From positions 115,831,316-115,895,315 of the forward strand of contig NC_089222.1 in NCBI RefSeq assembly GCF_963924675.1: a DNA stretch of 64,000 nucleotides, given 5' to 3'. Of this stretch, positions 49,173 to 60,359 are shown in pieces (position 1 is the stretch's first letter; each line of letters starts with the position of its first letter). The DNA is from Phocoena phocoena. Taxonomy: Eukaryota > Chordata > Mammalia > Artiodactyla > Phocoenidae. Position numbers and translations under genes: made by a program. The notes beneath the pieces were generated by a model. That model worked only from the letters and a program-made list of their open reading frames with translations. It had not been told where the DNA came from and made no database searches.

Positions 49173-49467
49173 AGGACTTCCCTGGTGGTCCAGTGGTAAA
49201 GAATCTGCCTTCCAATTGCAGGGGGCAGGGGTTCAATCCCTGGTTGGGGAACTAAGATCCCACATGTCACGGGTTAACTAAGCCTGCGCACCACAACTAC
49301 TGAGCCCACACGCCTCAACTAGAGAGAGAAAACCCACACACCACAACTAGAGAAAAGCCCACATACCACAATGAAAAACCCGCATGTCACAACGAAAGAT
49401 TCTGCATGCCACAACGAAGATCCCACGTGCCTCAAAGAACACCCGACGCAGCCAATACATTCTTTAA
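49173..49467 (+). mobile_element. Older tRNA-derived SINE (CHR-1/Bov-tA-like) with expanded internal repeats
   Basis: The head 'aggacttccctggtggtcca' and the tRNA-like part with a canonical-looking B box (ggttcaatccc) differ from the CHR-2 copies. Downstream, about 49301-49465 is a degenerate tandem array of units of about 20-30 bp beginning ccca/cccg and containing 'ccacaac' words. The 16-bp duplication aagttattgaactggt / aagttactgaactggt (49157-49172, 49468-49483) has one mismatch. Confidence 0.85.
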
Positions 49468-49701
49468 AAGTTACTGAACTGGTTTCACATATGCATTACA
49501 TACCACACTTCCAAATCACTCAAGTGATGTACGATTCAAACACAAACTTTAGGCATTAAGCCATAATTTCATTGTGAAGATCTTACAATGCTGGAACGCA
49601 TGGTTGCAAGGCTTTGTAGTATTAATATACCCTAGGTAAGTTTTGATTTGAAGTACCATTCCAAGTACAAGCCATCACTGGATTTAAAATTCAATAATTT
49701 G

Positions 49702-50879
49702 GGAGGAGCTTCAAGACGGTGGAAGAGTAAGACGTGGAGATCACCCTCCTCCCCAGAGACACATCAGAAATACATCTACATGTGGAACAGCTCCTACAGA
49801 CACCTACTGAATGCTGGCAGAAGACCTCAGACCTCCCAAAAGGTAGGAAACTCCCCCACGTACCTGGGTAGGGCAAAAGAATAAAGAGAGACAAAAGAGC
49901 AGGTATGGGACCTGCACTAGTGGGAGGGAGCTGTGAAGGAGGAAAGGTTTCCACACACTAGGAAGCCCCTTTGCGGGAGGAGACTGCGGGTGGCAGAGGG
50001 GGGGAGCTTCGGAGCCGCAGAGGAGAGCGCAGCCACAGGGGTGCAGAGGGCAAAGCTAAGAGATTCCTGCACAGAGGATCGGTGCCGACCAGCACTCACC
50101 AGCCGGAGAGGCTTGTCTGCTCACCCGCCGGGTCAGGCGGGGCTGGGAACTGAGGCTCGGGCTTCGGTCAGAGCGCAGGGAGAGGACTGGGGTTGGCAGC
50201 GTGAACACAGCCTGAAAGGGTTAGTGCACCACAGCTAGCTGGGAGGGAGTCCGGGAAAAGTCTGGACCTGCCGAAGAGGCAAGAGACTTTTGCTTTCCTC
50301 TTTGTTTCCTGGTGCACGAGGAGAGGGGATTAAGAGCGCTGCTTAAAGGAGCTCCAGAGACGGGCACGAGACGCTAAGGTTGCTGCTGCCGCCACCACCA
50401 AGAAGCCTGTGTGCGAGCACAGGTCACTATCCACACCTCCCATCCCGGGAGCCTGTGCGGCTCACCTCTACCAGGGTCCCATGATCCAGGGACAACTTCT
50501 CAGGGAGAACGCACGGCGTGCCTCAGGCTGGTGCAATGTCACGTCGGCCTCTGCAGCCTTGGGGTCGCCCCGCATCCGTACCCCTCCCTCCCCCCGGCCT
50601 GAGTGAGCCAGAGCCCCCGAATCAGTGGCTCCTTTAACCCTGTGCTGTCTGAGCGAAAAACAGATGCCCTCTGGCGACCTACAGACAGAGGTGGGACCAA
50701 ATACAAAGCTGAACCCCAAGAGCTGTGCAAACAACGAAGAGAAAGGGAAATTTCTCCCAGCAGCCTCAGGAGCAGCGGATTAAAGCTCCACAATCAACTT
50801 GATGTACCCTGCATCTGTAGAATACCTGAATAGACAACGAATCATCCCAAATTGAGGAGGTAGACTTTGGGAGCAAAGG

Positions 50880-50910
<31 letters not shown>

Positions 50911-51732
50911 CCCTTTTTCCCTTTTTGTGAGTGTACATGTGTATGCTTCTGCATGTGATTTTGTCTGTATAGCTTTGCTTTTACATTGGTCCTAGGGTTC
51001 TGTCGGTCCTTTTTTTTTGTTTGTTTTAGTATACTTTTTAGCACTTATTATCACTAATGGATTTGTTTTTCGGTTTGGTTGCTCTCTTCTTTCTTTCTTT
51101 TTTTCTTTATTACTTTAAAAAATGTTTATATTAACTATTTTTTATTTCTTATTTTAATAACTTTATTTTATTTCATTTTACATTATTTTATTTTATCTTC
51201 TTCTTTCTTTTTTTCTCCCTTTTATTCTGAGCTGTGTGAATGATAGGCTCTTGGTGTTCCAGCCAGCCAGGCATCAGGCCTGTGCCTCTGAGGTGGGAAA
51301 GCCAAGTTCAGGACACTCGTCCACAAAGACCTCCCAGCACCATGTAAGATCAAACAGCGAAAATCTCCCAGAGATCTCCATCTCAACGCCAAGACCCAGC
51401 TCCATTCAACGACCAGCAAGCTACAGTGCTGGACACCCTATGCCAAACAACTAGCAAGACAGGAACACAACCCCATCCATTAGCAGAGAGGCTTCCTAAA
51501 ATCATAATAAGGCCACAGACACCCCAAAACAAACCACCAGACGTGGACCTGCCCACCAGAAAGACAAGATCCAGCCTCACCCATCAGAACACAGGCACTA
51601 GTCCCCTCCACCAGGAAGCCTACACAACCCACTGAACCAACCTTAGCCACTGAGGACAGACAACAAAAACAATGGGAACTACGAACCTGCAGCCTGCGAA
51701 AAGCAGACCCCAAACACGGTAAGATAAACAAA
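49702..51732 (+). promoter_or_regulatory. L1 5' UTR / internal promoter region, CpG-rich
   Basis: In active L1s this region carries the internal Pol II promoter. About 49960-50650 is strongly GC- and CpG-rich against an AT-rich background. The position matching the YY1 site of human L1 (CAAGATGGC) reads caagacggt here, so that site may be weakened. A TA-plus-T run (about 50880-50912) and a T/C-rich stretch (about 51060-51230) lie in the distal part. Whether it still drives transcription cannot be seen. Short frames here on both strands have no recognised domain. Confidence 0.75.
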
Positions 51733-52656
51733 ATGAGAAGACAGAGAAACACACAGCAGATGAAAGAGCAAGGCAAAATCCCACCAGACCTAACAAATGA
51801 AGAGTAAATAGGCAGTCTACCAGAAAAATAATTCAGAATAATGATAGTAAAGATGATCCAAAATCTTGGAAATAGAATGGGGAAAATACAAGAAACGTTT
51901 AACAAGGACCTACAAGAATTAAAGAGCAAATAAACAGTGATGAACAACACAATAAATGAAATTAAAAATTCTCTAGAAAGGATCAGTAGCAGAATAACTG
52001 AGGCAGAAGAACGGATAAGTGACCTGGAAGATAAAATCGTGGAAATAACTACTGCAGAGCAGAATAAAGAAAAAAGAATGAAAAGAACTGAGGACAGTCT
52101 CAGAAACCTCTTGGACAACATCAAATGCACCAACATTTGAATTATAGGGGTCCCAGAAGAAGAAGAGAAAAAGAAAGGGACTGAGAAAATATTTGAAGGG
52201 ATAATAGTTGAAAACTTCCCTAAAAGGGGAAGGAAATAGTTAAGTCCAGGAATCACAGAGAGTCCCATACAGGAGAAATCCAAGGAGAAACACGCCAAGA
52301 CACATATTAATCAAACTATCAAAAATTAAATACAAAGAACAAATATTAAAAGCAGCAAGGGAAAAGTAACAAATAATATACAAGGGAATCCCCATAAGGT
52401 TAACAGCTGATTTCTCAGCAGAAACTCTGCAAGCCAGAGGGAGTGGCAGGACATGTTTAAAGTGATGAAGGAGAAAAACCTACAACCAAGATTACTCTAC
52501 CCAGCAAGGATCTCATTCAGATTTGATGGAGTAATTAAAACCTTTACAGACAAACAAAAGGTAACAGAATTCAGCACCACCAAACCAGCCTTACAACAAA
52601 TGCTAAAGGAACTTCTCCAGGGAGGAAACACAAGAGAACGAAAAGACCTACAATAA
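51733..52656 (+). pseudogene. L1 ORF1 (RNA-binding chaperone), broken
   Basis: ORF1p is a trimeric RNA-binding protein that packages L1 RNA. From the ATG at 51733 the frame spans about 308 codons. Stops fall at about codons 25, 34 and 68, again at 52138-52140, and further on. The coiled-coil region shows in the open segment 51937-52140, which has heptad-like leucine/isoleucine spacing (NSLERISSRITEAEERISDL). The C-terminal RNA-binding part is open at 52453-52656 (RLLYPARISFRFDG, then TTKPALQ). The start is chosen because the reading frame matches all these segments. The following ORF2 ATG lies 22 bp after its stop, the usual dicistronic L1 spacing. Confidence 0.9.
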
Positions 52657-52678
52657 CAAGCCCAAAACAATTAAGAAA

Positions 52679-55600
52679 ATGGTAATAAGAACATACACAT
52701 GGATATTTACCTTAAATGTAAATGGATTAAATGTTCCAACCAAAAGACATAGAGTGGCTGAATGGATATAAAAACAAGACCCATGCATATGCTGTCTACA
52801 AGAGACCCACTTCAGACCTAGGGACACATAGAGACTGAAAGTGAGGGGATGGAAAAAGATATTCCATGCAAATGGAAATGAAAAGAAAGCTGGAGTAGCA
52901 ATTCTCATATCAGACAAAATCGACTTTAAAACAAAGACTATTACAAGAGACAGAGAAGGACGCTACATAATGATCAAGGGATCGATCCAAGAAGATATAA
53001 CAATCGTAAATATTTATGCACCCAACAGAGGAGCAACTCAATACATAAGGCAAATACTAACAGCCATAAAAGGGGAAATCGACACTAACACAATCATAGT
53101 AGGGGACTTTAACATCCCACTTTCACCAACGGACAGATCATCCAAAATGAAAATAAATAAGGAAACACAAGCTTTAAATGTTACATTAAACAAGACGGAC
53201 TTAATCGATATTTATAGGATATTCCATCCAAAAACAACACAACACACATTCTTCTGAAGTGCTCATGGAACATTCTCCAGGATAGATCATACCTTGGGCC
53301 ACAAATCAAGCCTTGGTAAATTTAAGAAAATTGAAAGCGTATCAAGTATCTTTTCCGACCACATCGCTATGAGACTAGATATCAATTACAGGAAATAATC
53401 TGTAAAAAATACAAACACATGAAGGCTAAACAATACACTACTTAACAACCAAGAGATCACTGAAGAAATCAAAGAGGAAATCACAAAATAGCTGGAAACA
53501 AATGACAATGAAAACACGACAACCCAAAACCTATGGGATGCAGCAAAAGCAGTTCTAAGAGGGAAGATTTTAGCAATACAATTCTACCTCAAAAAAAAAA
53601 GAAACATCTCAAAAAAACAACCTAACCATACACCTAAACCAATTACAGAAAGAACAAAAAACCCTCCATGTTAGCAGAAGGAAAGAAATCATAAAGACCA
53701 GATCAGAAATAAATGAAAAAGAAATAAAGGAAACAATAGCAAAGATCAATAAAACTAAAAGCTGGTTCTTTGAGAAGATAAACAAAATTGATATACCATT
53801 AGCCAGACTCATCAAGAAAAAAAGGGAGAAGACTCAGATCAATAGAATTAGAAATGAAAATGGAGAACTGACACTGCAGAAAAAAAAAGGATCATGAGAG
53901 ATTACTACAAGCAACTATATGCCAATAAAATGGACAAACTGGAAGAAATGGACAAATTCTTAGAAAAGCACAATCTTCCGAGACTGAACCAGGAAGAAAT
54001 AGAAAATATGAACAGACCAATCACAAGCACTGAAAAGGAAACTGTGATTAAAAATCTTCCAACAAATGAAAGCCCAGGACCAGATGGCTTCACAGGCTAA
54101 TTCCATTAAAAAATTTATAGAAGAGCTAACACCTATCCTTCTCAAACTCTTCTGAAATATACCACAAGGAAGAACACTCCCAAACTCATTCTACGAGGCC
54201 ACCATCACCCTGGTACCAAAACCAGACAAAGATGTCACAAAGATAGAAAACTACAGGCCAATATCACTGCTGAACACAGATGCAAAAATCCTCAACAAAA
54301 TACTAGCAAACAGAGTCCAACAGCACATTAAAAGTATCATACACCACGATCAAGTGGGGTTTATCCCAGGAATGCAAGGATTCTTCAATATACACAAATC
54401 AATCAATGTGAAACACCACAGTAACAAATTGAAAGAGAAAAAACATATGATCATCTCAATAGATGCAGACAAAGCTTTTGACAAAATTCAACACCCATTT
54501 ATGATAAAAACCCTGCAGAAAGTAGGCATAGAGGGAACTTTCCTCAACATAATAAAGGCCATATATGACAAACCCACAGCTAACATCATCCTCAATGGTG
54601 AAAAACTGAAACCATCTCCACTAAGATCAGGAACAAGACAAGGTTGCCCACTCTCACCACTATTTTTCAACATAGTTTTGTAAGGTTAGGACAGAGCAAT
54701 CAGAGAAGAAAAAGAAATAAAAGGAATCCAAATAGGAAAACAAGAAGGAAAGCTGTCATTGTTTGCAGATGACGTGATAGTATACATAGAGAATCCTAAA
54801 GATGCTACCAGAAGACTACTAGAGCTAATCAATGAATTTGGTAAAGTAGCAGGATACAAAATTAATGCACAGAAATCTCTTGCATTCCTATACACTAATG
54901 ATGAGAAATCTGAAAGTGAAATTAAGAAAACACTCCCATTTACCACTGCAACAAAAAGAATAAAATATCTCAGAATAAACCTACCTAAGGAGACAAAAGA
55001 CCTGTATGCAAAAAATTATAAGACACTGATGAAAGAAATTAAAGATGATACAAATAGATGGAGAGATATACCATGTTCTTGGACTGGAAGAATCAACATT
55101 GTGAAAATGACTCTACTACCCAAAGCAATCTACAGATTCAATGCAATCCCTATCAAACTACCACTGGCATTTTTCACAGAACTAGAACAAAAAATTTCAC
55201 AATTTGTATGGAAACACAAAAGACCCCGAATAGCCAAAGCAATCTTGAGAAAGAAAAACGGAGCTGGAGGAATCAGGCTCCCTGACTTCAGACTACAGTA
55301 CAAAGCTACAGTAATCAAGACAGTATGGTACTGGCACAAAAACAGAAATATAGATCAATGGAACAGGATAGAAAGCCCAGAGATTAACCCACGCACATAT
55401 GGTCACCTTATCTTTGATAAAGGAGGCAAGAATATACAGTGGAGAAAAGACAGCCTCTTCAATAAGTGGTGCTGGGAAAACTGGACAGGTGCATGTAAAG
55501 AATGAAATTAGAACACTCCCTAAAACCATACACAAAAATAAACTCAAAATGGATTAAAGACCTATATATAAGGCCAGACACTATCAAACTCTTAGAGGAA

Positions 55601-56485
55601 AATATAGGCAGAACACTCTATGACATACATCACAGCAAGATCCTTTTTGACCCACCTCCTAGAGAAATGGAAATAAAAACAAAAATAAACAAATGGGACC
55701 TAATGAAACTTCAAAGCTTTTGCACAGCAAAGGAAACCATAAACAAGAGCAAAAGACAACCCTCAGAATGGGAGAAAATATTTGCAAATGAAGCAACTGA
55801 CAAAGGATTAATCTCCAAAATTTTCAAGCAGCTCATGCAGCTCAATATCAAAAAAACAAACAACCCAATCCAAAAATGGGCAGAAAATCTAAATAGACAT
55901 TTCTCCAAAGAAGATATACAGATTGCCAACAAACACATGAAAGAATGCTCAACATCATTAATCATTAGAGAAATGCAAATCAAAACTACAATGAGATATC
56001 ATCTCACACCGGTCAGAATGGCCATCATCAAAAAATCTAGAAACAATAAATGCTGAAGAGGGTGTGGAGAAAAGGGAACCCTCTTGCACTGTTGGTGGGA
56101 ATGTGAATTGATACAGCCACTATGGAGAACAGTATGGATGTTCCTTAAAAAACTAAAAATAGAACTACCATACAACCCAGCAATCCCACTACTGGGCATA
56201 TACCCTGAGAAAACCATAATTCAAAAAGAGTCATGTACCAAAATGTTCACTGCAGCTCTATTTACAATAGCCAGGACATGGAAGCAACCTAAGTGTCCAT
56301 CAACAGATGAATGGATAAAGAAAATGTGGCACATATATACAATGGAATATTACTCAGTCATAAAAAGAAACGAAATTGAGTTATTTGTAGTGAGGTGGAC
56401 GGACCTAGAGTCTGTCACACAAAGTGAAGTCAGTCAGAAAGAGAAAATCAAATACCATATGCTAACACATATATATGGAATCTAA
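52679..56485 (+). pseudogene. L1 ORF2 (endonuclease and reverse transcriptase), broken
   Basis: Over about 1268 codon positions, close to the usual length, the L1 ORF2 layout is recognisable. The apurinic-type endonuclease has LNVNGLN near the start, QETH at 52799-52810, GDFN at 53102-53113 and SDH at 53354-53362. The reverse transcriptase has the catalytic FADD at 54762-54773. The C-terminal Cys-rich region has CGEKG...LHCWWEC just after 56057, and the end reads THIYGI before the stop at 56485. Breaks: stops at 52769, 52829, 53255, several between 53390 and 53500, 54097, 54681 and 56054 (TGA where the related L1 at 33.7 kb has Trp). There is a frameshift near 54107 in an A-run and a compensating shift near 55498. 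The largest intact piece is 54759-55505 (248 codons). No functional protein is expected. Confidence 0.95.
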
Positions 56486-56858
56486 AAAAAAAAAAAAAAA
56501 GGTCATGAAGAACCTAGGGTCAAGACGGGAATAAAGATACAGATCTACTAGAGAATGGACTTGAGGATATGGGGAGGGGGAAGGGTAAGCTGGGACAAAG
56601 TGAGAGAGTGGACATATATACACTACCAAACGTAAAATAGATAGCTAGTGGGAAGCAGCCGCATAGCACAGTGATCAGCTCACTGCTCTGTGACCATCTA
56701 GAGGGGTGGGATAGGGAGAGTGGGAGGGAGACGCAAGAGGGAAGAGACCTGGGGACATATGTTTATGTATAACTGATTCACTTTGTTATAAAGCAGAAAC
56801 TAGCACACCATTGTAAAGCAATTATACTCCAAAAAAGATGTTAAAAAAATAAAAAAAT
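56486..56858 (+). other. L1 3' UTR with G-rich tracts and A-rich tail
   Basis: An A17 run directly follows ORF2. Two guanine-run clusters (56571-56594 and 56702-56728) each contain at least four runs of three or more G, matching quadruplex patterns reported for L1 3' UTRs. The end 'aattatactccaaaaaagat' precedes the A-rich tail (about 56842-56858). Confidence 0.85.
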
Positions 56859-56874
56859 AAAATTCAATAATTTG

Positions 56875-59125
56875 CAAATGTCAATAGAGTGTATTAACGG
56901 AATAAAGTACATGGAGGGAGATTTTTTCTTGGATAAAAATATTCCGAATATCGTGTCTAATACCAGGTTTTCAACGTCAGGAAATTATCCAACTTTTACT
57001 GAAAATTTTCTGTGTATATTGAGGCAGTGGGAAGAGGCTTGTCTCTGCTCCATACTCTTGAGAATGATCCGATTAACTCCCAGTAGCATTTTAAATGTAG
57101 AGTTTTAACATTTTCCTCTATTGCTCTTTTTGTCTATTCTCTGTTACCTATTTTCCTGTAGGCTCAGAGATTAGAACTGCTTAGACTGCCTGACCATTTT
57201 CCCTTTAATAGAGTGTAATTTTATAATAAATTCTTGTATCACAAATACTTTTAAACACAGTTCAGTTGTGAACTCATGATCTAGTATAGAAACTCTTGTG
57301 CTTTTAACACAGAGCCAGACATTTATGTTTCTTTTTTCACAGCCAGGCACTTCCAGTCTTGTGTTCATGCATGTGTCTTCTCCTAACTAAGTGTGGAAGC
57401 TAAAATTGGCCTAAGCCTGCATAAGCTCTGAGTTTGTTCCTGTTATGCCACATTCTACTTGCTTGCTTGTGGCTACGTTCTGGCATAAAACAGAACACAG
57501 AAATCATCATTCCAAGTCTTTTCACCTCTGTTATTAGTTATACTCTAGACTTAGAACTAAAATAGAACTTCAACCAAGGGGTAAACACACATACAAAACA
57601 CACTCCACATAGTAAATTTAAAAGATCTTAAACATCACATTAGTTCTTTTATCTATTTATTACTTCATATAATGATTAGTCTCTCTCTTTTCTGCTAATC
57701 ATAGTCCGTGCTCTATCTTTAATATGAAAATATGTTTTTGAATATTCTGAGCTAGAAACACAAGAGATCCTGTGACAGTTGCATTTATCAATCAAAAAGA
57801 ACTTCTGAACTTGCAATTCTCTCATCTTGGAAGTATCACGTTATCTAAACTATTATGGAGAGGAAATTCCTTAAACAAGATTTAAGCAGTTTGGTGAATT
57901 AAGAGTATGTAGTAGACACCAGGATACACTGTACTGTCATTGATAGTATGAGTAATTAACTGTATTTCCTTAAAATAGAATCAGAATGAAAAAGGATTAT
58001 TGTACTTCAATAGATTACATATGTTTTAGTGCAAACAGTAAGGAGCAAATTAAAACCAGTGGGAAAACTATAATTTCTTGTATTATTGGTCTGGAGAATT
58101 GGACAATATCTTCAAATAATCTATCATTATTTTAAAAGTTAAGAAACTGTACACTGCAGGGGAAATTTTTTGGATGATAAGGAAAGTTCATGACGGTCAG
58201 ATTCAAGGTGTTGGAGCCATCTTTGTGTTCCAAGTTTTCCATGGTGTCTGAAATATTTTGAATTCTGAACAATTTTTATTAAATTTAATTGCTTTTGCTT
58301 GGAAGTGCTGCACAGAACTCTTCTCTTTCAAGGTCACTGTAGAGAGAGGGACTGTCCAGCTTTAAGGGAGATCATTCTGAACATACTGAGCTGTACGCAT
58401 TAAATGTCCTACTTAGGCAGATAGGACGGAGCGAAGCACTTCTCCACGTTTCCTCACTGGATAATTGACGCTTATGGTCAGGCAGCCATTTGGAGACTTT
58501 CTCTCAAGCACAGACTTGTTTGTGTTCACTAGACTGTACAATTAGAATCCCCTAGATAACGAGGAGAATTTCCCTCAAAACGGGTGGGAGCTGAGCCAGA
58601 ATTTTAATAACTTTTATCATCATTTAGTTTCTTATTTCTCAAGTCACAAAAAGTTAAATGCAAATAAAAGCCAAATTAAATTTCTGCAGATATTATATTG
58701 AATATATACCCTATCATTAAATCTCACTGTGATGGCCTTCTTTTCCTGGGAAATGCTAAGAAATAACATAGTAGTAAAGTTAAAGAAAAGTAGACTCTTT
58801 AGTAATGGTATCAAGAATAAAGTGAACCTCACCAGAACCTCTAGTTTTTAAAACTAGAGAAAGGTATATTTTCTTGTCCTTTCTTAGTCATATGAAAAGG
58901 TGAAAGGTATCAAGATATGAATTAAACAGATTAATTTTCCTTAATACAACTAGAATATATTATTATCCAATGAAACGACAATTGAGAAGAAGAATTTAGT
59001 GTAGCCTAACAGAAAATTGCACACTGGTATTTAATTATGGAGCTAGTTTTTAAAAATCCTAAGTCTGACTCAGCCAAGATAAAATTTTAATCAAAAGAAA
59101 TTCATCTATTATTTTATGATAGCTC
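56875..59125. other. AT-rich unique sequence, no gene seen
   Basis: No exon or nameable repeat. This sequence was contiguous with 49160-49701 before the L1 inserted. Short frames at 56872-57108, 57171-57368 and 58644-58832 have no recognisable motifs. Confidence 0.5.
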
Positions 59126-59138
59126 TGAGCTCTATTTT

Positions 59139-59344
59139 TTTTTTTTTTTTTCCCAGTACGCGGGCCTCTCACTGTTGTGGCCTCTCCCGTTGCAGAGCAC
59201 AGGCTCCGGACGTGCAGGCTCAGCGTCCATGGCTCACGGGCCCAGCCGCTCCGCGGCATGTGGGATCTTCCCGGACCAGTGCACAAACCCATGTCCCCTG
59301 CATCAGCAGGTGGACTCTCAACCACTGCGCCACTAGGGAAGCCC
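59139..59344 (-). mobile_element. CHR-2-type SINE, minus strand
   Basis: Full-length copy; the tail appears as T16-T18. Perfect 13-bp duplication tgagctctatttt at 59126-59138 and 59345-59357. The 3' end lacks the usual gcgg before tacgcgggcc (cccagtacgcgggcc instead), a small 3'-end variant. Confidence 0.92.
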
Positions 59345-59357
59345 TGAGCTCTATTTT

Positions 59358-59754
59358 CAGTGTCTCTTGTAATTATTAGTGCCTCCATAGTTAAGAATAA
59401 CATTTCACATCTGTCTGTAATTCCTTACTCTGTAATATCACATTCTGTGTAGAGCACAGAAATAAGAGGTATCTGCTGGGTGCTAACAGTGAACACAAAA
59501 TACCTAACCTGAATTATTCTACAAGTAAAGTAAAAGTAGTAAAAAACACATCTTTATCACTACTACTGTCACCGTGTACCGTGCTATATGAAATACCTTT
59601 CAGTCATGAAGTTAAGAACTTAATGTATTTTTAACTGTAGAAACAGACATTCGATTGACATGTTACATAGAAAGTTTATATGAAAATTCTCAGCAATTAT
59701 AATAAGTCTGCTCTGATAGAATAGGTTCCTTTCCTTTCTCTCCCCACTGATGTT
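59358..59754. other. AT-rich unique sequence, no gene seen
   Basis: Short spacer between two SINEs with no recognised feature. Confidence 0.55.
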
Positions 59755-59767
59755 AAAGTACCAAGTA

Positions 59768-59984
59768 GGGCTTCCCTGGTGGCGCAGTGGTTGAGAGTCC
59801 GCCTGCCGATGCAGGGGACACGGGTTCGTGCCCCGATCCGGGAAGATCCCACATGCCACGGAGCGGATAGGCCCGTGAGCCATGGCCGCTGAGCCTGCAC
59901 GTCTGGAGCCTGTGCTCCGCAATGGGAGAGGCCGCAACAGTGAGAGGCCCGCGTACTGCAAAAGAAAAAAAAAAAAAAAAAAAA
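59768..59984 (+). mobile_element. CHR-2-type SINE, full length, long A-tail
   Basis: Forward copy with AAAAG then about 23 A. Perfect 13-bp duplication aaagtaccaagta at 59755-59767 and 59985-59997. The right copy is followed at once by another aagtaccaag, so the target already held a short direct repeat. Confidence 0.93.
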
Positions 59985-60007
59985 AAAGTACCAAGTAAAG
60001 TACCAAG

Positions 60008-60359
60008 AGTTATCAAGTGAAGTAAAGAGATAGAGAATGATTCAAAATAAAACCAGTCACTTCAAGATTCTCCATGTGAGTGACAAGAAAGGGCAGAAGA
60101 CTAGATAAGCCCAGTTTCTGCAACCAACATTATTATTTGAAGATACTCCTTTATCTGGAAATCTAGATGTGTTTGTAGTCATATAACTAACATACACCAC
60201 GATAGACTTCAAATAACCTGAGGATCATGTTGAAACCTTGGCACAGTACTATGTTGCTGTTTGGCTCTACATAACTTTTCATATTATAAATCTAGAGTTT
60301 AAACTCCCTCATTCCCACCAATTCTGTTTTGTTCCCATATTTCCAATTGAAAATCTTGA
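60008..60359. other. Unique sequence, no gene seen
   Basis: No recognised feature. Confidence 0.5.

Larger units (their letters stand above)
49702..56858 (+). mobile_element. Full-length LINE-1 (L1), non-functional, with 16-bp target-site duplication
   Basis: The element of about 7.16 kb starts at a near-canonical L1 5' end (gaggagcttcaagacggtgg). It has a 5' UTR of about 2 kb, ORF1 (51733-52656), ORF2 (52679-56485) and a G-rich 3' UTR, and ends in an A-rich tail. Perfect copies of aaaattcaataatttg at 49686-49701 and 56859-56874 show a complete, non-truncated insertion. Multiple in-frame stops in ORF1 and ORF2 and two frameshifts in ORF2 mean it cannot supply its own proteins. The perfect duplication alongside heavy coding decay suggests moderate age. 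It is a cetartiodactyl-type L1; the subfamily was not determined. Confidence 0.95.

Noticed and set aside
49301..49465. CRISPR-like array of short repeats
   Set aside because: The units are contiguous, degenerate and variable in length, lie inside a tRNA-derived SINE bounded by a 16-bp duplication, and the genome is mammalian.
51480..52298. 272-codon open frame on the minus strand, the longest in the window
   Set aside because: It is antisense to L1 ORF1 and the end of the 5' UTR. Its hydrophobic, Leu/Ile/Phe/Ser-rich composition is what the reverse complement of A-rich L1 coding DNA gives.
54759..55505. 248-codon reverse transcriptase frame as an active host or viral gene
   Set aside because: It lies inside the L1 ORF2 and is only the piece between a stop near 54681 and the shift near 55498. 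It lacks an intact endonuclease and C-terminus in the same frame.
59768..59840. Possible tRNA genes at the 5' ends of the SINE copies
   Set aside because: The A- and B-box-like motifs belong to the tRNA-derived SINE head. No copy can fold into a complete tRNA with an acceptor stem, and each is flanked by SINE body.
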